In this document: positions 44,088 through 53,680 of the stretch, one piece after another | Layout: every line of letters begins with the position of its first letter | Position numbering within the stretch: the first letter of the stretch is position 1 | Source: QAMX01 sp964448855 | Lineage (GTDB): Bacteria > Bacillota > Clostridia > Oscillospirales > QAMX01 | Assembly: GCA_964448855.1 (NCBI GenBank) | Contig: CAYUXI010000002.1 | Location: 62,001-126,000 of the forward strand | DNA: 64,000 bases | Reading direction: 5' to 3' | Translations under genes and position numbers: made by a program | The notes under the pieces: model-generated | Told to the model about the DNA's origin: nothing | The model's input: only the letters and a program-made list of their open reading frames with translations | Databases searched by the model: none

Positions 44088-45863
44088 ATGAAGCTTATGG
44101 AAAAGGTCAAAAATTTCACATTTTTCATGAAACTGTCATGGAAAATGTCGCCGCATCGCTTTCCTACTGCGATACTCGATTCGCTGTTTTCCGTGGCAAG
44201 AAAACTGATCTATGTATTTTTCCCAAAATACGTGATTGATGCACTGGTCGAGGGAAAAACCTGGCGGGAAGTCCTGACGATCATCGCCATCTTTATCGGA
44301 TCTGTCGCCGCCGTCAGGCTGCTCAGTCTGCTGACCCGCCCGTGGATCAACGCCAGCATCAATCTGTGCAACATTGATGCCTTCAAGCATTACATGAACA
44401 TGGCCAGCCACACGAAGTATGCGATCACTGAAACAGCGAGTTATCAGGATAAGCTGCAGATGGCGCTGGGAAGAGTGCGCGGTGCATTCGGCGCGGATTT
44501 CTGCGCATCTCTGGTGTCGACGCTCGTCAGCCTGATAATCTACACCACCTACATCGTCGGCCTGAGTCCCATCATTCTTGCCGTGGTTCTGGTTGTCGCC
44601 GTGGTCAATATCTTCGTCAAATCGCGCCTGAATCGCCTGGAAGATGAAACCCTTGCCGATTTCAAGAAGAATAGCCGCGAATTCGACTACATCCACGATA
44701 CCTTTGCCGGTTTCGATTATGCGAAAGAAGTCCGCATCAATCAGACAGAAGGACTGTATGATGAGAAGCATCAGAAAAACCTCCTCCGGCGGTGGCAGCT
44801 CAACACCTCATATGGCAGAAAGCAAATGGGGCTTCGTGCGATCACGCACGTTGCGAACGCGGCGCAGCTGGTGGTCGTATATGGATACGCCGGGTATCTG
44901 GCGTGGAACGGGGCGATCACACTTGGTGCTTTGACCGCCTATGCGGCCTCCGTGATCAATTTCTCCGACGCGATTTTCAACCTCGTTGAGGCATTCTCTA
45001 CACTTGACCTTGCGGTTCGGTATATTCCGGCCTATAAGGAGCTTGCCGCTTTGACGCAGGAACCGGACGACGTGCTCACGGATCTGGAAATCAAACGGCC
45101 GATTGAAATCAAATTTGAGGATGTCTCCTTTGCCTATCCGAATACGGAGCGACAGGTGCTGAATCACCTCAACCTGACGCTGACGGACGGCTGCAAGCTG
45201 GCAATCGTCGGCGAAAACGGCGCCGGAAAGACGACCTTCATCAAGCTGCTCTGCCGTCTCTATTCACCGACGAGCGGACGCATTACCATAAACGGCATCG
45301 ATATCGAAAAAATCCCGCGCGAAGTCTATGCCCGGCTGCTGTCCGTGGTGTTTCAGGATTTCAAACTGTTCTCCTTTGACGTCGCCGACAATATCGTTCT
45401 GAATGCGGAGCTGGACGACAAAAAGCTGAATAGCGTGATTGACCGCGCCGATCTGCGCGGGAAAATCGATTCCCTTGATGATGGCGTCCATACCTTCATC
45501 AACCGCGAATTCGATGAGCACGGCGTGGAATTCTCCGGCGGCGAAGCCCAGAAGCTCGCGCTGGCACGCGCCTATTACAAGGGCAGCCCGGTCGTCATTC
45601 TGGATGAACCGACCTCCGCTCTGGACCCACAGGCTGAAATCTATCTCTATAATCATTTCCAATCCATCATTGACGGAAAAAGTGCGATTTTCATTTCGCA
45701 CCGATTGGCCTCCACCGCATTCTGTGATCAGATTGCTGTCTTCTCGGCAGGGCAGGTTGCAGAACTCGGAACGCATCAGGAACTGCTGAAATTGAATGGA
45801 ATTTACGCCCAGATGTGGGGCATTCAGGCAGAGCTGTACGCGCAGAAAGGAGAAGCAAAATGA
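44088..45863 (+). CDS. ABC exporter (membrane and ATPase fused), first of the peptide operon
   Basis: 591 residues: six-helix exporter domain (about 20-310) and ATPase (about 340-590) with Walker A GENGAGKTT, signature FSGGEAQKLALARA, Walker B VVILDEPTSALD and switch His in ISHRLAS, all intact. No N-terminal C39 peptidase domain, so it cannot cut a double-glycine leader itself. Ribosome site GGAGG. Its stop overlaps the next ABC gene (ATGA), so the two probably form a heterodimer or work together to export the mature peptide. Confidence 0.9.
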   Translation: MKLMEKVKNFTFFMKLSWKMSPHRFPTAILDSLFSVARKLIYVFFPKYVIDALVEGKTWREVLTIIAIFIGSVAAVRLLSLLTRPWINASINLCNIDAFKHYMNMASHTKYAITETASYQDKLQMALGRVRGAFGADFCASLVSTLVSLIIYTTYIVGLSPIILAVVLVVAVVNIFVKSRLNRLEDETLADFKKNSREFDYIHDTFAGFDYAKEVRINQTEGLYDEKHQKNLLRRWQLNTSYGRKQMGLRAITHVANAAQLVVVYGYAGYLAWNGAITLGALTAYAASVINFSDAIFNLVEAFSTLDLAVRYIPAYKELAALTQEPDDVLTDLEIKRPIEIKFEDVSFAYPNTERQVLNHLNLTLTDGCKLAIVGENGAGKTTFIKLLCRLYSPTSGRITINGIDIEKIPREVYARLLSVVFQDFKLFSFDVADNIVLNAELDDKKLNSVIDRADLRGKIDSLDDGVHTFINREFDEHGVEFSGGEAQKLALARAYYKGSPVVILDEPTSALDPQAEIYLYNHFQSIIDGKSAIFISHRLASTAFCDQIAVFSAGQVAELGTHQELLKLNGIYAQMWGIQAELYAQKGEAK

Positions 45864-47632
45864 AGAAAAGAGAAAAGACAGTTTCGTCACTGGCCAATGC
45901 GTGGTTCCTTGTGAAACGTGCGTACCAGTTAAATCCGGTGGGCATCCTCGTCAAAATTCCGTCGCTTCTCCTTTCCGCAGCGATGAAATTCCTGCCGCTG
46001 CTGCTGGTTCGCGAAATCCTTAACAGCATCCAGACGCACCGCGACCTGAAATTCGTCCTGCTCCGGACGACCGTGTACGGCGCATCCATGCTCGTCTGCT
46101 GGCTCCTCCGGGAATACTTTTCCTATCTGGAAGACCGTCAAAGCTCCAACATGAGCCGGATCATGCGCAGGGATATCAACCAGCACGTCATCCATCTCCC
46201 GTATGAGGAGGTCGAAGCGCCTCAGACCAGAAACCTTCTCCATATGCTCGAAGACGACCTGAGCATTACCGATCTGCTCGACTCATTCTCCAATATGGTG
46301 ATGCAGGTGATTGTGCTGGCCGGGCTGATCGGCATCATCTGTACGCTTCAGCCGTTCGTTCTGCTCCTGCTCGCCCTTGTTTTGTGGACACGCTCCTTCG
46401 TGAAACGGCTCACCAGAAAGCTCTGGAAAAAGTGGTGTACCGTGGTCAACGACAAGTTCCGGAAGGTCAGCTATATGCTCGAGGTCCTTCGCGAGCCGTC
46501 CTACGGCAAGGAAATCCGCATCAACGGGCTGCAAAGCTGGGTTTCCAAGAAGATGGATCATGCATCGGACGAATACATCGACATCATGAGCGCCTACAAC
46601 CGGAAGCTCCAGCAAAAAAACCTGATCGTCGAACTGTCCCTGATCGTGCAGGAACTGATTGTGTATCTGCTGCTGGCTCGGAAAACGCTGCGGAACGCGA
46701 TGCTGATCGGTGACTTTTCCATGTATGTTTCCAGTATTTCGTCCTTCGCCTCCGCATTTTCTTCCCTGATTGACAGCTCCTCAGAAATTCTGAAGGCCGG
46801 GGACTTTTTCGCCATGTACCGCGACCTGATCGAGAAGAATCCGGTGGAAGAGGATCCGTCATCGTTCCCGATGCCGAAGGATATCACCATCCGGTTTGAC
46901 CATGTTTCGTTCCATTACCCCAGCAACGAAAAGCTCATTCTCGACGATATCTGCCTCGAGTTGAAAACAGGCAAATCGCTGTCGATTGTCGGCATGAACG
47001 GCGCGGGCAAAACCACACTGGTCAAGCTGCTCTGCCGCTTCTACAAACCGACGTCGGGCACCATTACGCTGAACGGTACCGACATTTTCAAGATTCCGAC
47101 CGAGACGTATCAAAAGGTGCTCGGCGTGGTCTTCCAGGATTATAAGCTGCTGGCCTTCTCCGTCGCAGAGAACGTCGCGCTGTCTCCTGAATACGACAGC
47201 GAACGCCTGAACGATGCACTGGCCAAATGCGGCCTGGCTGATAAGGTCAACCAACTGCCAGCCAAAGAACAGACCTCCATGAGCAAAATCCTGGACGATG
47301 CCGGCGTGGAGTTCTCCGGCGGTGAAAGCCAGAGAATCGAGCTCTGCCGGGTGCTGTATAAGGATGCACCGCTCGTCATCCTCGATGAGCCGACGGCGTC
47401 CCTTGACCCCAAAAACGAATACGAGCTGTACCAGATGATGCACACCTACACCCAGGACAAATGCTCCGTGTTCATCTCGCACCGATTGGCCTCCACCCGG
47501 TTTACCGATGAAATCGCCGTGATTTCCAACGGGAAAATCGTGGAAATCGGCTCCTTTGACACACTGGTCAAGCTCGAAAACGGTATGTTCCGCGAAATGT
47601 ATGAAATGCAGAGCGCATATTATATGAGGTAG
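45860..47632 (+). CDS. ABC exporter (membrane and ATPase fused), second of the peptide operon
   Basis: 590 residues from the ATG that overlaps the previous stop, with AAAGGAG ahead; the upstream in-frame ATG at 45815 lies inside the preceding gene. Walker A GMNGAGKTT, signature FSGGESQRIELCRV, Walker B LVILDEPTASLD and ISHRLAST are canonical. Both subunits therefore have complete ATP sites, unlike the exporter pair at 1.9-5.5 kb. Ends 2 nt before the subtilase gene. Confidence 0.9.
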   Translation: MKKREKTVSSLANAWFLVKRAYQLNPVGILVKIPSLLLSAAMKFLPLLLVREILNSIQTHRDLKFVLLRTTVYGASMLVCWLLREYFSYLEDRQSSNMSRIMRRDINQHVIHLPYEEVEAPQTRNLLHMLEDDLSITDLLDSFSNMVMQVIVLAGLIGIICTLQPFVLLLLALVLWTRSFVKRLTRKLWKKWCTVVNDKFRKVSYMLEVLREPSYGKEIRINGLQSWVSKKMDHASDEYIDIMSAYNRKLQQKNLIVELSLIVQELIVYLLLARKTLRNAMLIGDFSMYVSSISSFASAFSSLIDSSSEILKAGDFFAMYRDLIEKNPVEEDPSSFPMPKDITIRFDHVSFHYPSNEKLILDDICLELKTGKSLSIVGMNGAGKTTLVKLLCRFYKPTSGTITLNGTDIFKIPTETYQKVLGVVFQDYKLLAFSVAENVALSPEYDSERLNDALAKCGLADKVNQLPAKEQTSMSKILDDAGVEFSGGESQRIELCRVLYKDAPLVILDEPTASLDPKNEYELYQMMHTYTQDKCSVFISHRLASTRFTDEIAVISNGKIVEIGSFDTLVKLENGMFREMYEMQSAYYMR

Positions 47633-47634
47633 TT

Positions 47635-49416
47635 ATGCTGAATTGTATCGTGTTGGATTCCGGCGTCTCCGATCACCACCCGTTGATTGACTGCAATCGC
47701 CTGTCCGGCTTTTCGCTGACGATTCACCCGGATGGTTCGGTGGAGCGCCTGGAAGATTTTCACGATCGGTACGGCCACGGGACGGCGATTTACCACATTT
47801 TGCAGCCCCTGAAGGACGAGGTCAACCTCATCAACGTCCGCATTGCATCCATCGAACAGGAAGGCATCGACGAAGCTGCGCTGCTCGCGGCGCTGACGTA
47901 TGTGGAGGCGCACTGCGATGCGGACGTGATCAACCTCAGCCTTGGAACGACGTGCTGCCGTCCGGACAGCCAGCTGTATGAGGTCTGCAAACGGCTCGAT
48001 GAAAAGGGAACCGTCATCCTGAGCGCATTCGACAACGAGGGCGCCATGTCGTTTCCAGCTGCCTTTGACTGCGTCATTGGCGTGGTCAGCATGGAGGAAT
48101 GCCGGAAAACGGACGATTTCGTCTACATCGAGGATTCGTGCATCAATCTCGCCGGAAAGGGCAGCCTGCAGCGGCTGGCCTGGACGGAGCCGCAGCTGGT
48201 GTTCATGGACGGCAACAGCTTTGCGTGTGCCCATGCAACGCGCCAGACGCTGCAATTCATGCTGCGTGGCGTCCGGGGCAGACGGTCGATTCTCGACTGC
48301 TTCCGTTCTGCTGCCGTCGCTCAATACCGCATGGAGCCGGAAGCGCCGCCGAAAAAACCGGCTGCATTCGGCTGGCAACGGGCGGCCATCTTCCCGTTTC
48401 AAAAAGAAATGCACAGCCTGATTCGCTATGCCGCCAGCCTTCCGTTTACAATCACCAACGTGTATGACCTGAAATATGCAGGCCATGTCGGCGCAACGAC
48501 AGCCGCCATCATGCGCGACCCTTCCGTTCCGGCGCTGACGGTCGAAAATATTCAGGACATCTGCTTTGATTCGTTCGATGCGCTGATCTTTGGCCACTTT
48601 ACGGAGCTGGAAGCGCTGATCGATGAACCGTTCCGAAAAAATCTGCTCGACCAGCTGCAGGCGCACGGAAAGCAGGTGTTTTCCTTCGACGATGTCTCCG
48701 ACTGGAACTACCCCAATGTGTATTGCCCGAGGGTGACGCAGGCGGACGTGCCGCCAAACCGCATGGGCAAGCTCTACCGCATTCAACGCCCCGTGCTGGG
48801 CGTGTTCGGCACCTCGTCCAGTCAGGGCAAGCTGACGCTGCAGCTCAGACTGCGGGAGCTGTTCCTCCGGCAGGAATATCACGTCGGCCAAATCGGAACA
48901 GAACCGCACGCGGAGCTGTTTGGGATGGATTATGCGTTCCCGATGGGGTACAATTCCTCAGTGTCCATCGATGAAGGCGATGCCATTTTGTACCTGAATC
49001 ATCTGGTGCATTCGCTGGAAGACCGCGATATTATTCTGGTCGGCTCGCAGGCCAATACCATTCCCTATGACTTCGGCAATCTGGATCGCTACACGCTGAA
49101 GCAGCAGACCTTCTTTCTGGGCACCATGCCCGATGCGGCCGTCCTCCTGATCAACCCGTATGATGAACCGGACTACGTCGAGCACACGATTCAGTATCTC
49201 GAGTCGTTCGGCTTCTGCAAGGTGCTGGCGCTCGTCCTGTTCCCGATGGATTTGGACGATCAGTGGAAGCGCTTTTCGATGAAAAAACAACCGGTCACGG
49301 CCACACGCGTGAACGAAATCAAAAGCCGGTACTCGGACAGATGCCCCGTCTATCTACTGGGGGATTCGGCTGAAGAAGAACGGCTCTTTGAACAGATTCT
49401 CGATTTCTTTTCGTAA
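47635..49416 (+). CDS. Cytoplasmic subtilase fused to a P-loop domain, peptide operon
   Basis: 593 residues. The N-terminal about 215 residues are a compact S8 peptidase: Asp8 (IVLDSG), His48 (RYGHGT), oxyanion Asn134 (SAFDNEG) and Ser195 in DGNSFACAHAT (GTSxA in most subtilases). There is no signal or propeptide, so it works inside the cell. After a linker comes an about 300-residue region with a Walker-A-like VFGTSSSQGKLTLQLRLREL (near 388-402), reminiscent of DUF1611-type nucleotide-binding proteins. The likely role is leader cleavage or maturation of the CFGC peptide before export. Last gene of the operon, closed by the terminator at 49442. Confidence 0.82.
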   Translation: MLNCIVLDSGVSDHHPLIDCNRLSGFSLTIHPDGSVERLEDFHDRYGHGTAIYHILQPLKDEVNLINVRIASIEQEGIDEAALLAALTYVEAHCDADVINLSLGTTCCRPDSQLYEVCKRLDEKGTVILSAFDNEGAMSFPAAFDCVIGVVSMEECRKTDDFVYIEDSCINLAGKGSLQRLAWTEPQLVFMDGNSFACAHATRQTLQFMLRGVRGRRSILDCFRSAAVAQYRMEPEAPPKKPAAFGWQRAAIFPFQKEMHSLIRYAASLPFTITNVYDLKYAGHVGATTAAIMRDPSVPALTVENIQDICFDSFDALIFGHFTELEALIDEPFRKNLLDQLQAHGKQVFSFDDVSDWNYPNVYCPRVTQADVPPNRMGKLYRIQRPVLGVFGTSSSQGKLTLQLRLRELFLRQEYHVGQIGTEPHAELFGMDYAFPMGYNSSVSIDEGDAILYLNHLVHSLEDRDIILVGSQANTIPYDFGNLDRYTLKQQTFFLGTMPDAAVLLINPYDEPDYVEHTIQYLESFGFCKVLALVLFPMDLDDQWKRFSMKKQPVTATRVNEIKSRYSDRCPVYLLGDSAEEERLFEQILDFFS

Positions 49417-49441
49417 CCCTTCCTATGTGAAACGACATTCG

Positions 49442-49478
49442 ACTTCCGGGAACCGCCATGGTTGCCGGAAGTTTTTTT
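49442..49478 (+). terminator. Terminator of the peptide operon
   Basis: ACTTCCGG and CCGGAAGT pair (with an inner AACC/GGTT helix), followed by seven T residues. Confidence 0.92.
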
Positions 49479-49543
49479 CAACCGGGTTCCACCAATTCGC
49501 TGTGCAAAAGGTCGAAATCTGGCAGCCAATGTCAAATTGGTGC

Positions 49544-49572
49544 TTGACGCGGCGGGCTCCGTGTGATATAAT
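49544..49572 (+). promoter_or_regulatory. Promoter of the Sel1-repeat protein gene
   Basis: TTGACG (49544-49549), 17 nt, TATAAT (49567-49572) with extended TGA. Confidence 0.88.
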
Positions 49573-49615
49573 CAGAAACTGGACAACTCTGCCAGAGAAA
49601 AAGGAGGCGGTGTTG

Positions 49616-52600
49616 ATGGAAAATCAATGGGAACAGAACCAGAACGACAGTCCACGCAATGAAAACCAGTCATTTGAACAGCAGGAGGATGTGGTCATGA
49701 TTGACACGAACCTTCTGCTTCGCTGGGTTGAAAATCAGAATCAGGAGCGGGAAGACGCAGCCGCTCTGATGGAACGTGCGGAAAACGGAGACTCCAACGC
49801 GCAATATGAGCTCGGCGCACGATATATTGACGGAATCGGTGTCAAACGGGATTTGACGGAAGCGACGCGGTGGTTTCAGGCCGCAGCCGATGCGGGCGAT
49901 GCCCGCGCACAGGAAGCGCTCGGACGCTGCTATCAGTTCGGCGTCGGTGTGGAACCGGATGTCGAAAAAGCGGTAGCTTTGTATCAGCAATCGGCGGAGG
50001 CGGAATTCCCTCCGGCGCAGTGCAGCCTTGCACTCTGCCTGATGACGGGGATTGGTCTGGAACAGAATGTCGAGTCCGGCATTGAATGGATGCAGCGCTC
50101 GGCCGGACAGGGCTTTTCGCAGGCGAAGTATCACCTGGCCATGTGGTATCACCACGGCCTGAACCTCCCGCGAGACCGCGCCAAGAGCATCCGCCTGCTG
50201 ATGGAATCGGCGGAGGACGGATACCCGGCGGCCATGAGCGCGCTCGGCCTCTGCTATGAATTCGGAGACGGGGTGGCAAAATCTGCTGAAAAAGCCGTCG
50301 CACTCTATCAGGCGGCGGCAGAGGAGGGCTTTTCCCCCGCACAGACGAATCTGGCCGTCTGCCTGCTAAACGGAAACGGCATTGAAAAGGATCCTGCCAA
50401 GGCCGTGGAATGGCTGACCAGCGCCGCCGATCTCGGGGACGCCCGCGCACAGAATATTCTGGGCGAATGCTACGAAAACGGCATCGTCGTGGCAGCCGAT
50501 CTGCCAACCGCACTCCGACTGTACAGACGGAGTGCGCTGGCGGGTTATCCTTCGGCGCAGACCAATTTGGCCGTCTGCTACCTGAACGGAAACGGAACTG
50601 AACAAAGTGACAAAAAAGCGGTCAATTGGCTAAAACGCGCCGTAAAAGCGGGGGATCCGCGTGCAAAATGCATTTTGGGTGCCCAGTATGAAAAGGGCTG
50701 CGGCGTCGAGCGCGACCTGGCTCGCGCCGTCGAATTGTACCGCGAGGCCGCCGAACAGAATTTCCCGGATGGCCTGTGGCTGTATGCCGTCTGCCTGCTG
50801 AATGGCAACGGCGTTGAGGAAGACGATCAGACCGCCATCCAATACGCGGAACAGGCCGCCGCACAGGGCTGTGCGCGAGCCTGGGATTTGCTCGGCGTCT
50901 GCTACGCAAAGGGGTATGGCGTCGAAAAGGACGAAAAGCACGCAGCCGAGCTGTATCGCCGCGCCGCCGAGCGCGACGTTCCGTCTGCACAGGCCAACCT
51001 GGCGTGCTGCCTGCACGATGGGTTTGGCGTCGAGAAAAATCCGGCAGAAGCAGCGGTCTGGATGGAGCGCGCCGCCAATCAGGGATATTTGCGCGCCGTC
51101 TGCTTGTTTGGCCGGATGTGCGAAGTCGGCGAGGGCGCAGCAATGGATCTGCCACGTGCTGTTTCGCTCTATCAACAGGCAGCAGAAGGCGGCTACGCAG
51201 ACGGACAATTCGAATATGCACGCTGCCTGATTCAGGGCATCGGAACGGCACGGCAGGAGGAAAAGGGCGTTGAATGGCTCCGTCAGGCCGCCGAACAGGA
51301 GCATGGTGCCGCCATGGAGGCGCTCGGCGATTGCTATCGGCAGGGGCGCGGCGTTGCCAAAGATCTGCCACGCGCCGCAGAATCCTATCGGAATGCCATC
51401 GCGCAAAACAGTGCAGCCGCATCGGTCAAGCTGGCCATGCTCTGGCCGGATGCACCGGACGTCGTGAACGAAGCCGAAGCCATCCAATGCTTAGAACAGG
51501 CCATCGAACAGGGCAATGCGGACGCCATGTGCCTGTATGGTACCTGGCTGGAACGGGGCGCAGGCATCCCGCGGGATGTGCCACGCGCCACCGCACTGTA
51601 TGCACAGGCCGCCGCCGTCAAACACCCTGAAGGGATGTGGCTGTATGCCTGCGCCCTGCTCAACGGCAACGGAATTCCCAAGGACGAAGCCATGGCGTTT
51701 ACCTTCTGCTCCCGCGCTGCCGAGAGCGGCTGCATGGAAGCCATGACGATGCTGGGCAGACTCTATGAGAACGGCTGCGGCGTGGAAAGAAATGCTGCAC
51801 GCGCCGTGTCCTGCTACCGCCGCGCCGCGGAACAGCATGAAGCGGATGCGGCCATCCATCTGGCCAACTGCCTGATGCAGGGAATCGGCACCGAAAAAAG
51901 ACCACATGAAGGCATTGTGTGGCTGGAACGCGCCGCGCATCACGGCTCCCAAACGGCAGTCATGATGCTGGCCGACTGCCTGGAGCACGGCAGAGGAACC
52001 GAGCGTGATGAAAATCGTGCCGCCGCACTCTATCGCCGTGCCGCAGAAGCCGGTGCAATCGACGCCATGTGCCAATATGGCCGATGCCTGCTGGATGGAA
52101 TTGGCGTTCAGCCAAATGAAGAACAGGCCAAGGAGCTCCTGCAACGGGCAGCAGACGCGGACTGCGCAGCGGCACATCGGCTTCTCGGTGCCTGGATTGC
52201 CGCGAAGAAGGGCCGCCGCACCGCCCAGCTTGCAGAGAGCCATTATCGCCGAGCTGCCGAACTGGGCGATGCGCAGGCGCAGCTCTGGCTCGGCCGCTTC
52301 CTACTTGGCCAATCGGCGGACGCAGCCGACCGACAGGCCGGGATGCGCTGGATTCAGTGCGCAGCGGACAGCGGCTTGACGGAGGCGCTTGTGCAGCTGG
52401 GCGATGAACGCCTGACGGAAGATGCTGCTGCCGCCGTCACAGCCTACGAATCCGCCGCCAAGCTGGGTGACGCGGAAGCGTGGCTCCGGCTGGCAGCCTG
52501 CTACCGCTCTGGTCAGGGCGTGAAACGCGACCTGCGAAGGATGCTCGAATGCTTCGAAAACGCAGCGCAGCTCCATTCGCCGCTTGCCGCGATGGAGCTG

Positions 52601-52858
52601 GCAAAATGCTATGCGAACGGTATGGGGACGAAGAAAAACGGCACCCGTGCGCTGTATTTCTGCCGAAAAGCCGCCGAAGCGGGTTACGCCGAAGGACAGT
52701 ATCAGCTGGGGCTCGCACTGATTCGATCAACGGAAACGCGGATGGAAGGCTTGAAATGGCTCGAACGCGCCGCCCGACAGGGTCATTCCGGCGCAGAGAA
52801 AAAACGAAAGCAATGCCTTGCAAAGCGGCACCATACAATCTGGCCCTTTGGCCGATAA
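49616..52858 (+). CDS. Giant Sel1-like (tetratricopeptide-type) repeat protein
   Basis: 1,080 residues from the ATG after AAAGGAGG; in-frame starts further upstream precede the promoter. After an about 50-residue polar N-terminus, I count about 28 consecutive 36-residue Sel1 repeats (A..G...A...LG.CY..G.GV..D...A...Y..AA), then a short basic tail. Many repeats alternate between a LAVCLLNGNG-type and a LGxCYxxGxGVxxD-type, giving a 72-residue super-repeat. No signal peptide or membrane helix. Sel1 solenoids are protein-interaction scaffolds; the partner is unknown. It has its own promoter and so is not part of the peptide operon. Confidence 0.92.
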   Translation: MENQWEQNQNDSPRNENQSFEQQEDVVMIDTNLLLRWVENQNQEREDAAALMERAENGDSNAQYELGARYIDGIGVKRDLTEATRWFQAAADAGDARAQEALGRCYQFGVGVEPDVEKAVALYQQSAEAEFPPAQCSLALCLMTGIGLEQNVESGIEWMQRSAGQGFSQAKYHLAMWYHHGLNLPRDRAKSIRLLMESAEDGYPAAMSALGLCYEFGDGVAKSAEKAVALYQAAAEEGFSPAQTNLAVCLLNGNGIEKDPAKAVEWLTSAADLGDARAQNILGECYENGIVVAADLPTALRLYRRSALAGYPSAQTNLAVCYLNGNGTEQSDKKAVNWLKRAVKAGDPRAKCILGAQYEKGCGVERDLARAVELYREAAEQNFPDGLWLYAVCLLNGNGVEEDDQTAIQYAEQAAAQGCARAWDLLGVCYAKGYGVEKDEKHAAELYRRAAERDVPSAQANLACCLHDGFGVEKNPAEAAVWMERAANQGYLRAVCLFGRMCEVGEGAAMDLPRAVSLYQQAAEGGYADGQFEYARCLIQGIGTARQEEKGVEWLRQAAEQEHGAAMEALGDCYRQGRGVAKDLPRAAESYRNAIAQNSAAASVKLAMLWPDAPDVVNEAEAIQCLEQAIEQGNADAMCLYGTWLERGAGIPRDVPRATALYAQAAAVKHPEGMWLYACALLNGNGIPKDEAMAFTFCSRAAESGCMEAMTMLGRLYENGCGVERNAARAVSCYRRAAEQHEADAAIHLANCLMQGIGTEKRPHEGIVWLERAAHHGSQTAVMMLADCLEHGRGTERDENRAAALYRRAAEAGAIDAMCQYGRCLLDGIGVQPNEEQAKELLQRAADADCAAAHRLLGAWIAAKKGRRTAQLAESHYRRAAELGDAQAQLWLGRFLLGQSADAADRQAGMRWIQCAADSGLTEALVQLGDERLTEDAAAAVTAYESAAKLGDAEAWLRLAACYRSGQGVKRDLRRMLECFENAAQLHSPLAAMELAKCYANGMGTKKNGTRALYFCRKAAEAGYAEGQYQLGLALIRSTETRMEGLKWLERAARQGHSGAEKKRKQCLAKRHHTIWPFGR

Positions 52859-53430
52859 CCTCGTCCCACGCAAAACGCACCGAATACGCTGCCACGCCTC
52901 AACGCATCACACTCCACCCACTGATGCGCCGCACTCTGATCCACCCCAAACGCTCTGCGCCGTGAAAACCGATGCAGAGCGTTTTTCTTTTAGAAAACGA
53001 ACACCACTGCTTTCAACCAACAGCCGCTACACCCAATCCAACCTCACCGCCGGACGGCAACGCCACACAGCCTTTCCATGACGGCCACATCTGCATCTCC
53101 CGTATCCGCCGAAGCAAACCGCCATCCAATCACCGCAGCCACTGCCCCCAAAACACTGCCGCACCCATCGACAGTCGCCGCCCTGCACCCAGTGGCAGCC
53201 ACCGCCGCCACAAAACGCACCAGCCACCCGCACCCAAACGCCCCGGTAATGCCACCACAGGCAATCCCCCCAGCCGCCATCCCCAAAACGGACGGACGTT
53301 GCGCGACACCAACTCATCAATAACCACAGCCACTGCAAACTCCATTCACCGCACGAACACCAACGTACCACAAGTGCCCCAACGACCGCCGAAACGCCGC
53401 GACAGCTGTTGTTCGCCCCAAAAAAACCGC

Positions 53431-53680
53431 CCACTCCCGACCTGCCACCCACTCCCGACCTGCCACCCACTCCCGACCTGCCACNNNNNNNNNNNNNNNN
53501 NNNNNNNNNNNNNNNNNNNNNNNNNNNNNNNNNNNNNNNNNNNNNNNNNNNNNNNNNNNNNNNNNNNNNNNNNNNNNNNNNNNNTGCCACCCACTCCCGA
53601 CCTGCCACCCACTCCCGACCTGCCACCCACTCCCGACCTGCCACCCACTCCCGACCTACCACCCACTCCCGACCTACCAC
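53431..53680. repeat. 18-bp tandem repeat array interrupted by the gap
   Basis: The unit CCACTCCCGACCTGCCAC occurs three times before the N run (53431-53484) and five more times, plus a partial copy, after it (53585-53680); the last two carry CTACCAC in place of CTGCCAC. The true copy number is unknown because of the gap. On the minus strand each unit holds two GGG and two GG tracts. Confidence 0.95.
53485..53584. other. Scaffold gap of 100 N
   Basis: Exactly 100 N bases inside the tandem repeat: a placeholder gap of unknown size, most likely from assembly failure across the repeat. Confidence 0.98.

Noticed and set aside
53044..53286. Minus-strand 80-codon frame with a Gly/Ala-rich hydrophobic product
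   Set aside because: It resembles a membrane segment but lies in the skewed non-coding region, has no ribosome site and no recognised family.
53431..53680. CRISPR array at the tandem repeat
   Set aside because: The 18-bp units are directly adjacent with no spacers, and no cas genes are nearby.
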